From assembly GCA_024304855.1 (NCBI GenBank), contig JAMWZG010000008.1:1-42581 (forward strand): a stretch of DNA of 42,581 bases. Direction: 5' to 3'. Made by a program: the position numbers and the translations under genes. The number at the start of each line of letters is the position of its first letter. Positions within the stretch are counted from its first letter, which is position 1. The stretch is from Paracoccaceae bacterium (GTDB lineage Bacteria > Pseudomonadota > Alphaproteobacteria > Rhodobacterales > Rhodobacteraceae). Positions 8,161-15,756 of the stretch are shown piece after piece. The notes beneath the pieces were generated by a model. That model saw only the letters and a program-made list of their open reading frames with translations, searched no databases and was not told where the DNA came from.

Positions 8161-9629
8161 CCGACGCCTACACTCCCGAGATCCTGCCCTCACATCGCGG
8201 CCTCTATTACGGTGGCGCATGGCACGACTCCGCGACCGGCGTACGCGACACTATCCTGAACCCAGCTACCGGCGAGACCCTAGCCGAAGTGGCCACCGCG
8301 GGCCGCGCCGATGTCGATGCGGCGGTCGCAGTGGCACGACGCGGCTATCTCGAATGGCGCGACGTGGCCCCGCTGGAGCGCGCGCGCATTCTCAAGGAGA
8401 TCGCCGCGATCATCCGCAGGAACGGCGACGAGCTGGCGCTGATCGACGCGGCCAATTGCGGCAACCCCTATGGCGAGATGAAGAACGATTCCGTGGTCGC
8501 CGCCGCCCAAATGGAGTTTTTCGCAGGCCTTGTCACCGAGATGAAGGGCGACACCATCCCGATGGGCCCCGACCGTGTCAACATGAGCGTGCGCGAACCG
8601 TTGGGCGTCGTGGCGCGCATCCTAGCCTTCAACCATCCGCTGATGTTCTGCGGTGGCAAGATGGGCGCGCCGCTGGCCGCCGGCAACGCGGTGATCGTCA
8701 AGCCGCCAGTGCAGGCGCCGCTATCGGCGCTGCGCTTGGCCGAGTTGATCCACGGGCTGTTGCCCGCCGGCGTGTTCAGCGTGCTGCCCGGCGGCTCCGA
8801 GGCCGGAGCCGCGCTGGCCGGCCATCCCGGCATTGCCAAGGTCACACTGATCGGCTCGGTTGGGGCGGGGCGCGCGGTGATGCGGGAGGCGAGTGACACG
8901 CTTAAACCCGTACTGCTGGAATTGGGCGGCAAGAACGCCCTGATCGGCTATCCCGACAGCGATCCCGACCGGTTGGCCAACGCCATCGTGGCGGGGATGA
9001 ATTTCGGCTGGTGCGGCCAGTCCTGCGGCTCGACCAGTCGCGCCTTTCTGCATGACGACATCCATGACGCCGTGGTCAGTCGGTTGGAACGCGCGGTCGA
9101 GCGGTTCAAGCCGGGCCTGCCGACTGATCCGGCCACAACCATGGGCGCGCTGGTTAGCCGCGACCACTTCGACCGGGTGATGGGTTATATTGCGTCGGCC
9201 AAAGACGAGGGCGCGCAGGTCGTGACCGGCGGTCACGCGATCACCGAGATGCCGCTGGCCAAGGGCTGTTTCGTCGCGCCAACGATCTTTTCGGAAGTCA
9301 CGCCCGAGATGCGGGTCGCCCGCGAAGAGATCTTCGGCCCCGTTCTGGTGCTGCGCCGCTGGTCGGACGAGACCGCGATGCTCGACGAGGTCAACGGGCT
9401 CGACGTGGGTCTCACCGCGTCGATCTGGAGCCGCGACCTGGCCACCGCCCACCGCGCGGCAAACCGCGTCGAGGCCGGGTTCGTCTGGATCAACGAGGTC
9501 GGTCGTCATTTCCTGGGCGCGCCGTTTGGCGGCTACAAGCAGTCCGGCCTTGGCCGGGAGGAAGGCATCGGCGAGTTGATCGCCTTTACCCAGGAAAAGA
9601 ACATCCACATCAACCTCGGCGGCCAGTAG
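8157..9629 (+). CDS. NAD(P)-dependent aldehyde dehydrogenase, cluster A copy
   Basis: This 490-residue aldehyde dehydrogenase has all the family residues: Asn159 in LAFNHP, the cofactor loop VTLIGSVGAGRAVM, Glu255 in LELGGKNA and the nucleophile Cys290 in CGQSCGSTSR, followed by EEIFGPVL. It oxidises an aldehyde to the acid in the cytoplasm. It is a near-identical-length paralogue of the enzyme at 18442-19914. Long stretches are identical, including residues about 118-141, and the cysteine is at the same position. It is the last gene of the rightward operon, only 10 bases from the stop of the convergent dehydrogenase gene. Confidence 0.93.
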   Translation: MTDAYTPEILPSHRGLYYGGAWHDSATGVRDTILNPATGETLAEVATAGRADVDAAVAVARRGYLEWRDVAPLERARILKEIAAIIRRNGDELALIDAANCGNPYGEMKNDSVVAAAQMEFFAGLVTEMKGDTIPMGPDRVNMSVREPLGVVARILAFNHPLMFCGGKMGAPLAAGNAVIVKPPVQAPLSALRLAELIHGLLPAGVFSVLPGGSEAGAALAGHPGIAKVTLIGSVGAGRAVMREASDTLKPVLLELGGKNALIGYPDSDPDRLANAIVAGMNFGWCGQSCGSTSRAFLHDDIHDAVVSRLERAVERFKPGLPTDPATTMGALVSRDHFDRVMGYIASAKDEGAQVVTGGHAITEMPLAKGCFVAPTIFSEVTPEMRVAREEIFGPVLVLRRWSDETAMLDEVNGLDVGLTASIWSRDLATAHRAANRVEAGFVWINEVGRHFLGAPFGGYKQSGLGREEGIGELIAFTQEKNIHINLGGQ

Positions 9630-9639
9630 GCCGCCGGGA

Positions 9640-10626
9640 TCAGTCCAGTCTGAATCCGCCCACCGGGTCGCGGTCGCGCAACCACGCGAGCAGGTCGGTC
9701 AGCTGCCGGTCGCGTTCCTGAACCACCGCGTCGGGGGCGTCGTGGAACCGATACCATCCCTGCCCCGTCATCGCGCCCAGGTGGTTCTTCTCGACTAGGG
9801 TACGCAGCACCTTGCGGCCCTTGTAATTCTCGTCGCCGGTCTGACGATGCAGCGAGTCGGTCACCGCGAGCGCCGTGCTTTTTGGCACGATCAGATCCTC
9901 GGTCAGCAGCGGGCCCCACAGCGCCAGCCGCGGCCCGATGCTGAGCCGTACGGCCGCGTCTATATCGTCGCGGCTGGCCAACCCCTCGTCCATCAGGCGA
10001 TAGATCTCGGTCAGCATGGCGAACTGGATCTTGTTTATCAGGAAACCGGGTCGCTCGGGACAGGCCACGCCCACATGGTCGATCGAATCGACAAAGGCGC
10101 GGCCCCAGGCGACCAGCCCGGCGGGCGTGAAATCGGCGTGGATGATCTCGATGACAGGGATGATATGGCCGGGAGTGATGTAGTGAATGCCCAGAACCCG
10201 GGCCTTGTCCTCGACGCGAAGGACGATGTCGGACAGTAGCAGCGACGAGGTGTTGGTGGCCAGGACCACCTCCGCCGGGCAGAGACGGTCCAGATCCGCG
10301 AACACCTCCTGCTTGGTCTCGAGCACCTCCTGCACAGCCTCGTGCACCATGAACACCCCCTCGACCGCCGCCGCGAGCGAGGTCTCCAGCGTGACACGGT
10401 CCAGTATATGCGCCACCTCCGCACCATCATTCGAGAAGGTGGCGGCGATGGGCCGCGCGCGCGTTGCAAAGCTGTCGAGCATCTCGGCATTGGCATCGCA
10501 AAGCGCCACCTCATAGCCGTAACGGGCATACAGAGAGGCGATCACGCAGCCCATGAACCCCGCGCCCACGACGCAGATTCGTCCGCCCGGCGGTGGGGGC
10601 GCGAGATGGAAATCCTGTTCGGTCAT
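9640..10626 (-). CDS. 3-hydroxyacyl-CoA dehydrogenase family NAD-dependent dehydrogenase
   Basis: The start at 10626 follows an AGAAGGAGT ribosome-binding site and gives 328 residues, the length of single-domain family members. It has an N-terminal Rossmann motif ICVVGAGFMG (residues 17-26), NTSS at about 125-128 and a catalytic His148 in GIHYITP with Glu160 exactly 12 residues later, the spacing of the His-Glu pair of 3-hydroxyacyl-CoA dehydrogenases. The C-terminal domain includes RPGFLINKI and SIGPRLALWGP. Substrates in this family include 3-hydroxyacyl-CoAs, carnitine and gulonate. The context (CoA-transferase, lyase) favours a hydroxy acid or its CoA ester. It runs opposite to its neighbours and is controlled from 10627-10958. 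Confidence 0.85.
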   Translation of the reverse strand: MTEQDFHLAPPPPGGRICVVGAGFMGCVIASLYARYGYEVALCDANAEMLDSFATRARPIAATFSNDGAEVAHILDRVTLETSLAAAVEGVFMVHEAVQEVLETKQEVFADLDRLCPAEVVLATNTSSLLLSDIVLRVEDKARVLGIHYITPGHIIPVIEIIHADFTPAGLVAWGRAFVDSIDHVGVACPERPGFLINKIQFAMLTEIYRLMDEGLASRDDIDAAVRLSIGPRLALWGPLLTEDLIVPKSTALAVTDSLHRQTGDENYKGRKVLRTLVEKNHLGAMTGQGWYRFHDAPDAVVQERDRQLTDLLAWLRDRDPVGGFRLD

Positions 10627-10725
10627 TGGGTGACTCCTTCTGTCGGCGCTGGTTGCGGCGACTATTAGGGGCCAGCTTTGCCGCCGGGGCGCGGCTGTCA
10701 ACGTTGCGGGCCAGGTGACGCTACA

Positions 10726-10745
10726 GATTTCGAGCATGTGAAATC
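10726..10745. promoter_or_regulatory. Candidate IclR operator, copy 2
   Basis: GATTTC-GAGCATGT-GAAATC has the same arms and spacing as 4483-4502, and the half CATGTGAAATCCGGC closely matches the first copy. It sits 100 bases upstream of the leftward dehydrogenase start and about 210 bases upstream of the rightward CoA-transferase start. Confidence 0.6.
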
Positions 10746-10871
10746 CGGCCCCCGGCCCCGGTCGCACTGCCATTCGCTCTGGCCCAGCCGGGCGGGAACA
10801 TGAAAAACTCGAACCTGCCCAAACAGGCGGGTTTCCCTTCCCGCCCCATGGCCTCGGCTCCAGAAAGGATG

Positions 10872-10911
10872 ATTGCGACATGACCGGAGACATTGCAACA
10901 TGATCGGAGAT
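10872..10911 (+). repeat. Tandem direct repeat, 2 x 20 bases
   Basis: Two adjoining copies, ATTGCGACATGACCGGAGAC and ATTGCAACATGATCGGAGAT, agree at 17 of 20 positions. They lie in the leader of the CoA-transferase gene, 48 bases before its start. Each copy contains an ATG followed by a GGAGA. Confidence 0.7.
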
Positions 10912-10958
10912 CTGGTCGCCACCCCGCGCCGACCTGCCACCTCCAGACGGCTCAAGTG

Positions 10959-12092
10959 ATGGGCGGCTCGAGCCCCCTGCCCCTCGACGGGCTCCGCGTG
11001 ATCGAGATCGGTACCATGATCACCGCGCCGCTCACCGCCATGATCCTAGCCGAGATGGGCGCCGAGGTGATCAAGGTCGAGCGCCCCGAGGGCGACCCGT
11101 TCCGCAACTTTGTCGGAGGCAGCTACGCGCCGCATTTTCGCGCCTACAATAAGGGCAAGGCGAGCGTCACACTGGATCTGCGCCAAGAGGCCGATCGCAT
11201 CCGGCTACGCGCGCTGCTCAAGAGCGCCGACGCGCTGGTCGAGAATTTCCGACCGGGCGTGATGGACCGCCTGGGCTTTCCGGCCGAGACCATTGCGCGG
11301 GACTATCCGGCGTTGGTCCATTGCTCGATCACCGGCTTCGGGACGGAGGGCCCTTATCACGCGCGGCCCGCCTACGATACTGTCGCGCTTGCACTCTCGG
11401 GCATCGCCAATCTCAAGATCGACCCGGAAAACCCGGGCATCTCTGGCCCGACCATTTCCGACAATGTGACCGGCATGTATGCCGCCCAGGCCATACTGGC
11501 CGCCCTACTGGGGCGCGCGCGCGGCGGCACCGCGCGGCGGGTCGAGGTCAACATGCTCGAGGCCTCCATCGCCTTTACCCCCGACAGTTTCGCAATGGCC
11601 GACGAGGGCCATGCCGTTGACCGCCTGACCCGCGTTCGAGCTTCGCAGAGCTTTGCCATGACCACCGCCGACGCCCGGGTTCTGGTCATCCACCTGTCCT
11701 CGGCCGAGAAATTCTGGGATGCGCTGCTGGCCGCCACCGATGATCCTGTGCTGTCGGACGACGAGCGTTTTGCGACGCGGCAGGGGCGCTATGACAATTA
11801 CACTGATCTGCAAGAGACCCTGAGTTGCGTGTTTCGCGCCCGCACGCTAGCCGATTGGTCCGCGCGCCTGTCTGATAACGATGTGCCGTTCTCGCCCGCC
11901 CTGCGCATCGACGAGGTGCCCGAGAACGAACAGGTGCTCCACCTGCGCAGCTTTACCACGATAGAGGCGGCCGACGGCCTGACCTATCGCGCAATCGCCG
12001 CCCCGGTGCGCTTCGATGGAAAGCGTCCACCACTGCGCCGCGCGCCGCCGCTACTGGGCCAAGACAACGCCGATTTCACACGAGAGACATAA
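10959..12092 (+). CDS. Class III CoA-transferase (CaiB/BaiF/formyl-CoA transferase family)
   Basis: From the ATG at 10959 the protein is 377 residues, typical for the family. It shows the N-terminal GLRVIEIGTMITAPLTAMILAEMGAEVIKVE pattern (shown here in part: GADVIKVE-type loop at about residues 34-41), VENFRPGVMDRLG and the catalytic Asp168 in ISDNVTGMYAAQA, at the position expected for this family. It moves CoA from a donor such as succinyl-CoA to a carboxylic acid. It is followed 10 bases later by a citryl-CoA-lyase-like gene, so the acid is probably one whose CoA ester is cleaved. Start choice is by homology; there is no strong ribosome-binding site, and an upstream frame to 10893 exists. 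Confidence 0.9.
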   Translation: MGGSSPLPLDGLRVIEIGTMITAPLTAMILAEMGAEVIKVERPEGDPFRNFVGGSYAPHFRAYNKGKASVTLDLRQEADRIRLRALLKSADALVENFRPGVMDRLGFPAETIARDYPALVHCSITGFGTEGPYHARPAYDTVALALSGIANLKIDPENPGISGPTISDNVTGMYAAQAILAALLGRARGGTARRVEVNMLEASIAFTPDSFAMADEGHAVDRLTRVRASQSFAMTTADARVLVIHLSSAEKFWDALLAATDDPVLSDDERFATRQGRYDNYTDLQETLSCVFRARTLADWSARLSDNDVPFSPALRIDEVPENEQVLHLRSFTTIEAADGLTYRAIAAPVRFDGKRPPLRRAPPLLGQDNADFTRET

Positions 12093-12102
12093 GGAAATCC
12101 CG

Positions 12103-12858
12103 ATGAGCGACAGGCTGAGCACCGAGATCTCTCAGGCCACCGAGACGGAAATCCGCTGGCGCGGGCAGGACCTGATGACCGACATCCTGGGCAAGCGCGA
12201 CTTTGCCGAGGCCATGTATCTCTTGCTCACGGGCCGTTTTCCCGAGCCCTGGGAGCGCAAGATCCTCGACGCATGCCTAGTGACCTTGATGGAACACGGC
12301 CTGACCCCGCATGCGATCGTCTCGCGGCTGGTCGCGGATTCCAACCCCGACCAAGTGCAGGTGGCGATGGCCGCCGGGCTGACCTGTGTGGGCGACGTGT
12401 TTGCTGGGACGATGGAGGGTGCAGGCCGACTGCTGCAGGAAGGGCTTGCCGCCGAGGATCGCGCAGTATGGTGCGACGAGACCGCCGCCGCCTACCGCCG
12501 CGCGCGGATGCCGCTGCCCGGTTTCGGTCACCCCCTGCACAAGCCCGACGACCCGCGCAGCCCCAAGCTGTTCGCACTGGCCCGCGACGCCGGCGCGCCG
12601 GGATCGGCCATCGACCTGCTGGAACAGTTCGGCGCTGCAGTCGATGCGTCCTATGGCAGGCACCTGACGATCAACGCGACCGGGGCCATCGCGGCACTGC
12701 TGCTGGAAATCGGCGTCGCGCCGTCCATCATGCGCGCCATCGCCGTCACCTCTCGCGCCGCCGGTCTGACCGCGCATATTGCTGAGGATCAAAGGACCCG
12801 GTCGGGACGCCGGATCTGGACGCTGGTGGAAAACGAGTTCGCCTATACCGGCGAATGA
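12103..12858 (+). CDS. Citryl-CoA lyase-like protein (citrate synthase superfamily)
   Basis: The ATG at 12103 follows AAGGAA and gives 251 residues, much shorter than citrate synthase (about 430) and like stand-alone citryl-CoA lyases or the C-terminal module of ATP-citrate lyase. The segment GDVFAGTMEGAGRLL (about 97-111) corresponds to the lyase GDRFGGA region and lacks the His of true synthases. GFGHPLHKPDDPR (140-152) supplies the His143 conserved in lyases. NATGAIAALLLEIG follows. It should split a 3-hydroxy-3-carboxyacyl-CoA, such as citryl-CoA, to acetyl-CoA and a keto acid. The actual substrate is unknown. Confidence 0.78.
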   Translation: MSDRLSTEISQATETEIRWRGQDLMTDILGKRDFAEAMYLLLTGRFPEPWERKILDACLVTLMEHGLTPHAIVSRLVADSNPDQVQVAMAAGLTCVGDVFAGTMEGAGRLLQEGLAAEDRAVWCDETAAAYRRARMPLPGFGHPLHKPDDPRSPKLFALARDAGAPGSAIDLLEQFGAAVDASYGRHLTINATGAIAALLLEIGVAPSIMRAIAVTSRAAGLTAHIAEDQRTRSGRRIWTLVENEFAYTGE

Positions 12859-12936
12859 GATTCGAACCACCCCTTGGCTGACCGCTTCCAAACCGCGCGC
12901 GGGCGCTTTACGCTGCCTGTCGGGGAGGCCATTGCG

Positions 12937-13707
12937 ATGCAACAGGACAGGGTAAAGTCCGCGGCGCGCGTTTTCGCGATCCTGGAGTTCTTTTCCGAAC
13001 ACAGGCAACCGGCGCGGATGCACGAAATGACCGCCTCGCTGGGCTATCCGGTCTCGAGCATGACTGCTCTGCTGCGCACGATGGTGTCGCTGGGCTATCT
13101 CGAATTCGACCCCGATACCCACCGCTATTTCCCTGCGCCGCGGCTGTCCAGGCTGACCAACTGGATGGATGCCAGCGGGTATGAACAGACCGTTGTTCTG
13201 GACGCCATGCACCGGCTGCGCGAGCGCGCAGGCGAGCCGGTCGTCCTTGGCACGCAGGAGGGGCTGCATCTAGAATACGTGGTGTCGCTGCACCGGTACG
13301 AGGGTACGAATTCCCACATCAAGGCAGGCACCCGACGGTTGATGATCCAAAACGGGATCGGCTGGATGATGCTGTCGCGCCAGCCCTATTCCGAGGCGAT
13401 CTCGATCTATCGCCAGACCGTCACACGCGGATTGCTGCGCGCCGACGACTACGACGAGGCCGCCTTTGCCGCGACCCTGCAGGCGCATGCGGCGACCGAC
13501 ATATCGGTGCTGCACGCCCGTCATCTGTGCGCGCCCACAGCGCATTGGAATGCCTCGATGGTCTCGACTCTGATCCCCGCGCCCTACGGACATCACAGGT
13601 CGCTGGGCGTCGGTCTGCACGGGCCCACCGACCGGATCACCGCAAAGGTCGAGATGCTGTCAGCCCTGCTACGGGAACTTGTGGTCGATCTGAAAAGCCA
13701 GCTCTGA
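12937..13707 (+). CDS. IclR-family transcriptional regulator
   Basis: The ATG at 12937 is preceded by GGGGAGG, giving 256 residues; the TTG at 12874 is a less likely start. The N-terminal winged helix covers residues about 8-65 (RVKSAARVFAILEFFS, then SLGYPVSSMTALLRTMVSLGYL), and the ligand domain follows with GEPVVLGTQEGLHLEYV. It lies 78 bases downstream of the lyase gene in the same direction, so it may be cotranscribed with the CoA-transferase and lyase genes. It is the natural candidate for recognising the two GATTTC-N8-GAAATC sites of cluster A. The ligand is unknown. Confidence 0.88.
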   Translation: MQQDRVKSAARVFAILEFFSEHRQPARMHEMTASLGYPVSSMTALLRTMVSLGYLEFDPDTHRYFPAPRLSRLTNWMDASGYEQTVVLDAMHRLRERAGEPVVLGTQEGLHLEYVVSLHRYEGTNSHIKAGTRRLMIQNGIGWMMLSRQPYSEAISIYRQTVTRGLLRADDYDEAAFAATLQAHAATDISVLHARHLCAPTAHWNASMVSTLIPAPYGHHRSLGVGLHGPTDRITAKVEMLSALLRELVVDLKSQL

Positions 13708-13710
13708 AGT

Positions 13711-13749
13711 CAAAAACCCCCGCATGGCGCGGCTGCGCGCATGTGGGCC
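13711..13749 (-). terminator. Stem-loop with T-run, leftward
   Basis: Read on the minus strand, an imperfect GC-rich hairpin (CCCACATG with CATGCGGG, enclosing GCGCG repeats) is followed by TTTTT (complement of 13712-13716). It ends the leftward Rieske oxygenase pseudogene and lies directly after the IclR gene stop. Confidence 0.55.
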
Positions 13750-13776
13750 CTGACCTCATCGCACCGGGCAAAGGCG

Positions 13777-14715
13777 CTACTCGGCCGCCTCGCAAAGCGT
13801 GCCAACGACCAGTGTGCGCCAATCTACTTCCTCGGGGTAGACCCCTTCATGTGCCGCGATCCGCGCCTGCGGGATGACCGCCTCGGTCCCGATCGCGGCG
13901 CCACCCTCGGCCACCTTTTTGGCGGCGTCGGTCATCAGCCGACGGAGCTCGACGATCGCCAGGTCCGAGGCCCCATGCACATCGGTATGCCATTGCACCG
14001 GGCTGCCCATCGACACCTACATCATCAGACCCTAGTTGGGAATTCCCGGCACGCCGGTGAAATTGCCCTATTTCATCGCCTTGCGGTCCTGCAGGAAATC
14101 GTTTTCGAGCGTGCGTAGTAGGCGCCACTTTTCGTCCACATAGACACCGGGCTCGGCATGGGTAAAACGGCGCCATTCCTAGGTCACAGTCACGTTGTCC
14201 CCGCCCCAGGCGATGAAGTGAAAGGCCGACGCGCCCTCGACGCAGGCGGACTTCATGTCCGACGAATGCGCGCTGTCGATCTTGCCCTCATGGATCTGCG
14301 CCCAGTTGGCAGGTATCCGCATCTTGAGGATCGACACCTTGGTGTCCTCCTTCGGGGCAAAGGCGGGGAGCTGAAATTCCGGCATGTCCTTGATCTCGCC
14401 CAGCCGGGCCCAAACAAAGCCGCCCCACTCCCGCAACGGGTAGGAACGCGCCTTGACTTTGTCCATCAGCGGGCTGCCTTCGGGTTTGGAAGACATGGCG
14501 ACGACATTGCCGTCCACGTCCATTTTTCAGCCGTGATAGAGGCAGAGTAGACCGCAATCCTCGTTGCGGCCGTAGACCAGCGGTACTGTGGGATGCTGGC
14601 ACAGTTTGTCGAGCATGCCCAGCCGTCCCTTGCTATCGCGGAACGCGACATAGCTTTCACCCAGGACCTCGACGCGCAGCGGGGTCTTTGGGACGACCTG
14701 TTCAACACATGTCCC
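13777..14715 (-). pseudogene. Decayed Rieske oxygenase alpha subunit (copy of the gene at 25924)
   Basis: Translated on the minus strand in one continuous frame, this region matches the intact oxygenase from about its residue 33 to the end. The first part (PLRVEVLGESYVAFRDSKGR) and the Rieske ligands CxH...CLYH are still readable. Five in-frame stops interrupt it: at the Trp of CLYHGW, before EW (T*EW), after MK, after GIPN and at MM*V. An in-frame deletion removes roughly 80 residues between the HSSDM region and SAFHF, including part of the catalytic domain; the second iron-binding His is lost. The first 30 or so residues and the start codon are missing. There are no frameshifts, and base identity to the intact copy is high, so the duplication is fairly recent or was maintained before decay. 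Confidence 0.88.
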
Positions 14716-14738
14716 TGCACGGAACGTCTTGCCAGAGC

Positions 14739-14763
14739 TTGACAGAAACTTAGGTATCTAAGA
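14739..14763 (+). promoter_or_regulatory. Reductase operon promoter -35 with overlapping MarR-type operator
   Basis: A perfect TTGACA (14739-14744) is followed after two bases by AACTTAGGTATCTAAG (14747-14762), a near-perfect palindrome with CTTAG/CTAAG arms. It would occupy the spacer between -35 and -10. A clear -10 is not visible. The same -35 plus motif arrangement is present at 25857-25885. Confidence 0.6.
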
Positions 14764-14817
14764 AAAAGGGGTGCGGAAGGCATCTTTTGACAAAATGACG
14801 GGATCAAGGAGAGAAAT

Positions 14818-15756
14818 ATGGACAGCATCGCGGTGACCGTGACCGGACGTCGCCAACTCACCGAACATATTTGTGAGTTCACTCTGGCCTCATCGAATGG
14901 CGCCAAGCTTCCTTCTTTTTCCGCCGGCGCGCATATCACCGTCGAAACACCCTCAGGAGCAATGCGCCGATACTCTCTCGTCAACGACGGCAGGGACCCC
15001 GATGTTTACAAGATCGCCCTCAAGCGTGAGGTAAACGGAAGGGGCGGATCGATGTCGATGCATGACCATGCGCACGAGGGGACCAAACTGAAAATAGAGG
15101 CTCCGGAAAACACATTCGCGCTCACCGAAGCCAAGGAGTATCTGCTCATCGCGGGCGGCATCGGCGTTACGCCAATTTACGCCATGTCCCAGCATCTCCT
15201 GCGCGAAGGCAAGCCGTTTCATGTCATTTATTGCACGCGTTCCGAAGCTGAGACGGCATTCCTGGACGAGATGAAGTCGACGCTCGGCGATAAACTCACC
15301 CTGCACCACGACGGTGGCGACCCTGATCGGATCTATGATTTCTGGGATCACTTCGAAGACCCGAAGGACATGAAAATCTATTGCTGCGGCCCGCAGCCGC
15401 TGCTTGAAGAGATCGAGGCGATCTCGGGGCACTGGCCTGAGGGTCGCGTGATTTTCGAGGATTTCAAACCGGTCGAGGTGGTGCGCGCTGACGACAAACC
15501 CTTCGATGTCATGCTACGGAAATCAAGCGTTACGGTTCATGTCCCGGAAGATCGCTCCATTCTTGAAGCTCTCAGGGACAGCGGCATCGCCACAGTGAGT
15601 TCCTGTGAAAGCGGCACCTGCGGCACTTGCAAGACCCGGCTCGTTTCCGGGGAGGTCGATCATCGGGACATGGTTCTGATGGACGAAGAAAAAGACCGCT
15701 ACGTGATGATCTGCGTGTCACGTGCCAAGGAAGGGGGTCTGGTCCTTGACCTTTGA
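14818..15756 (+). CDS. Phthalate 4,5-dioxygenase-type reductase component (FMN, NADH, 2Fe-2S)
   Basis: The 312-residue protein has the order of the phthalate dioxygenase reductase family. First is a flavin-binding barrel (MRRYSLVND at about 49-57), then an NAD-binding domain (LLIAGGIGVTPIYAMS at about 109-124 and IYCCGPQPLLEEI), and last a C-terminal plant-type ferredoxin with Cys-x4-Cys-x2-Cys (SCESGTCGTCKTRL) and a fourth Cys in MICVSRA. It passes electrons from NADH to the Rieske oxygenase. A good ribosome-binding site (AAGGAGAG) precedes the ATG. It starts an operon with the dehydrogenase and decarboxylase genes, overlapping the former by 11 bases. The gene corresponds to pht2/ophA1. Confidence 0.88.
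   Translation: MDSIAVTVTGRRQLTEHICEFTLASSNGAKLPSFSAGAHITVETPSGAMRRYSLVNDGRDPDVYKIALKREVNGRGGSMSMHDHAHEGTKLKIEAPENTFALTEAKEYLLIAGGIGVTPIYAMSQHLLREGKPFHVIYCTRSEAETAFLDEMKSTLGDKLTLHHDGGDPDRIYDFWDHFEDPKDMKIYCCGPQPLLEEIEAISGHWPEGRVIFEDFKPVEVVRADDKPFDVMLRKSSVTVHVPEDRSILEALRDSGIATVSSCESGTCGTCKTRLVSGEVDHRDMVLMDEEKDRYVMICVSRAKEGGLVLDL

Larger units (their letters stand above)
10627..10958. promoter_or_regulatory. Divergent control region between dehydrogenase and CoA-transferase genes
   Basis: The 332-base gap holds the second IclR-type palindrome (10726-10745) and a 20-base tandem direct repeat (10872-10911), listed separately. No protein-coding gene is evident; open frames extending into it on both strands lack ribosome-binding sites. 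Confidence 0.55.

Noticed and set aside
12103-12858. Considered as a regular citrate synthase
   Set aside because: It is about 180 residues too short and lacks the synthase His, while keeping the lyase-type segments.
12277-13269. A 330-residue leftward frame across the lyase and IclR genes
   Set aside because: It crosses two well-supported rightward genes and has no family features.
14158-14550. A rightward frame over the Rieske pseudogene
   Set aside because: It is the antisense of the decayed oxygenase; the minus-strand reading matches the intact copy residue by residue.
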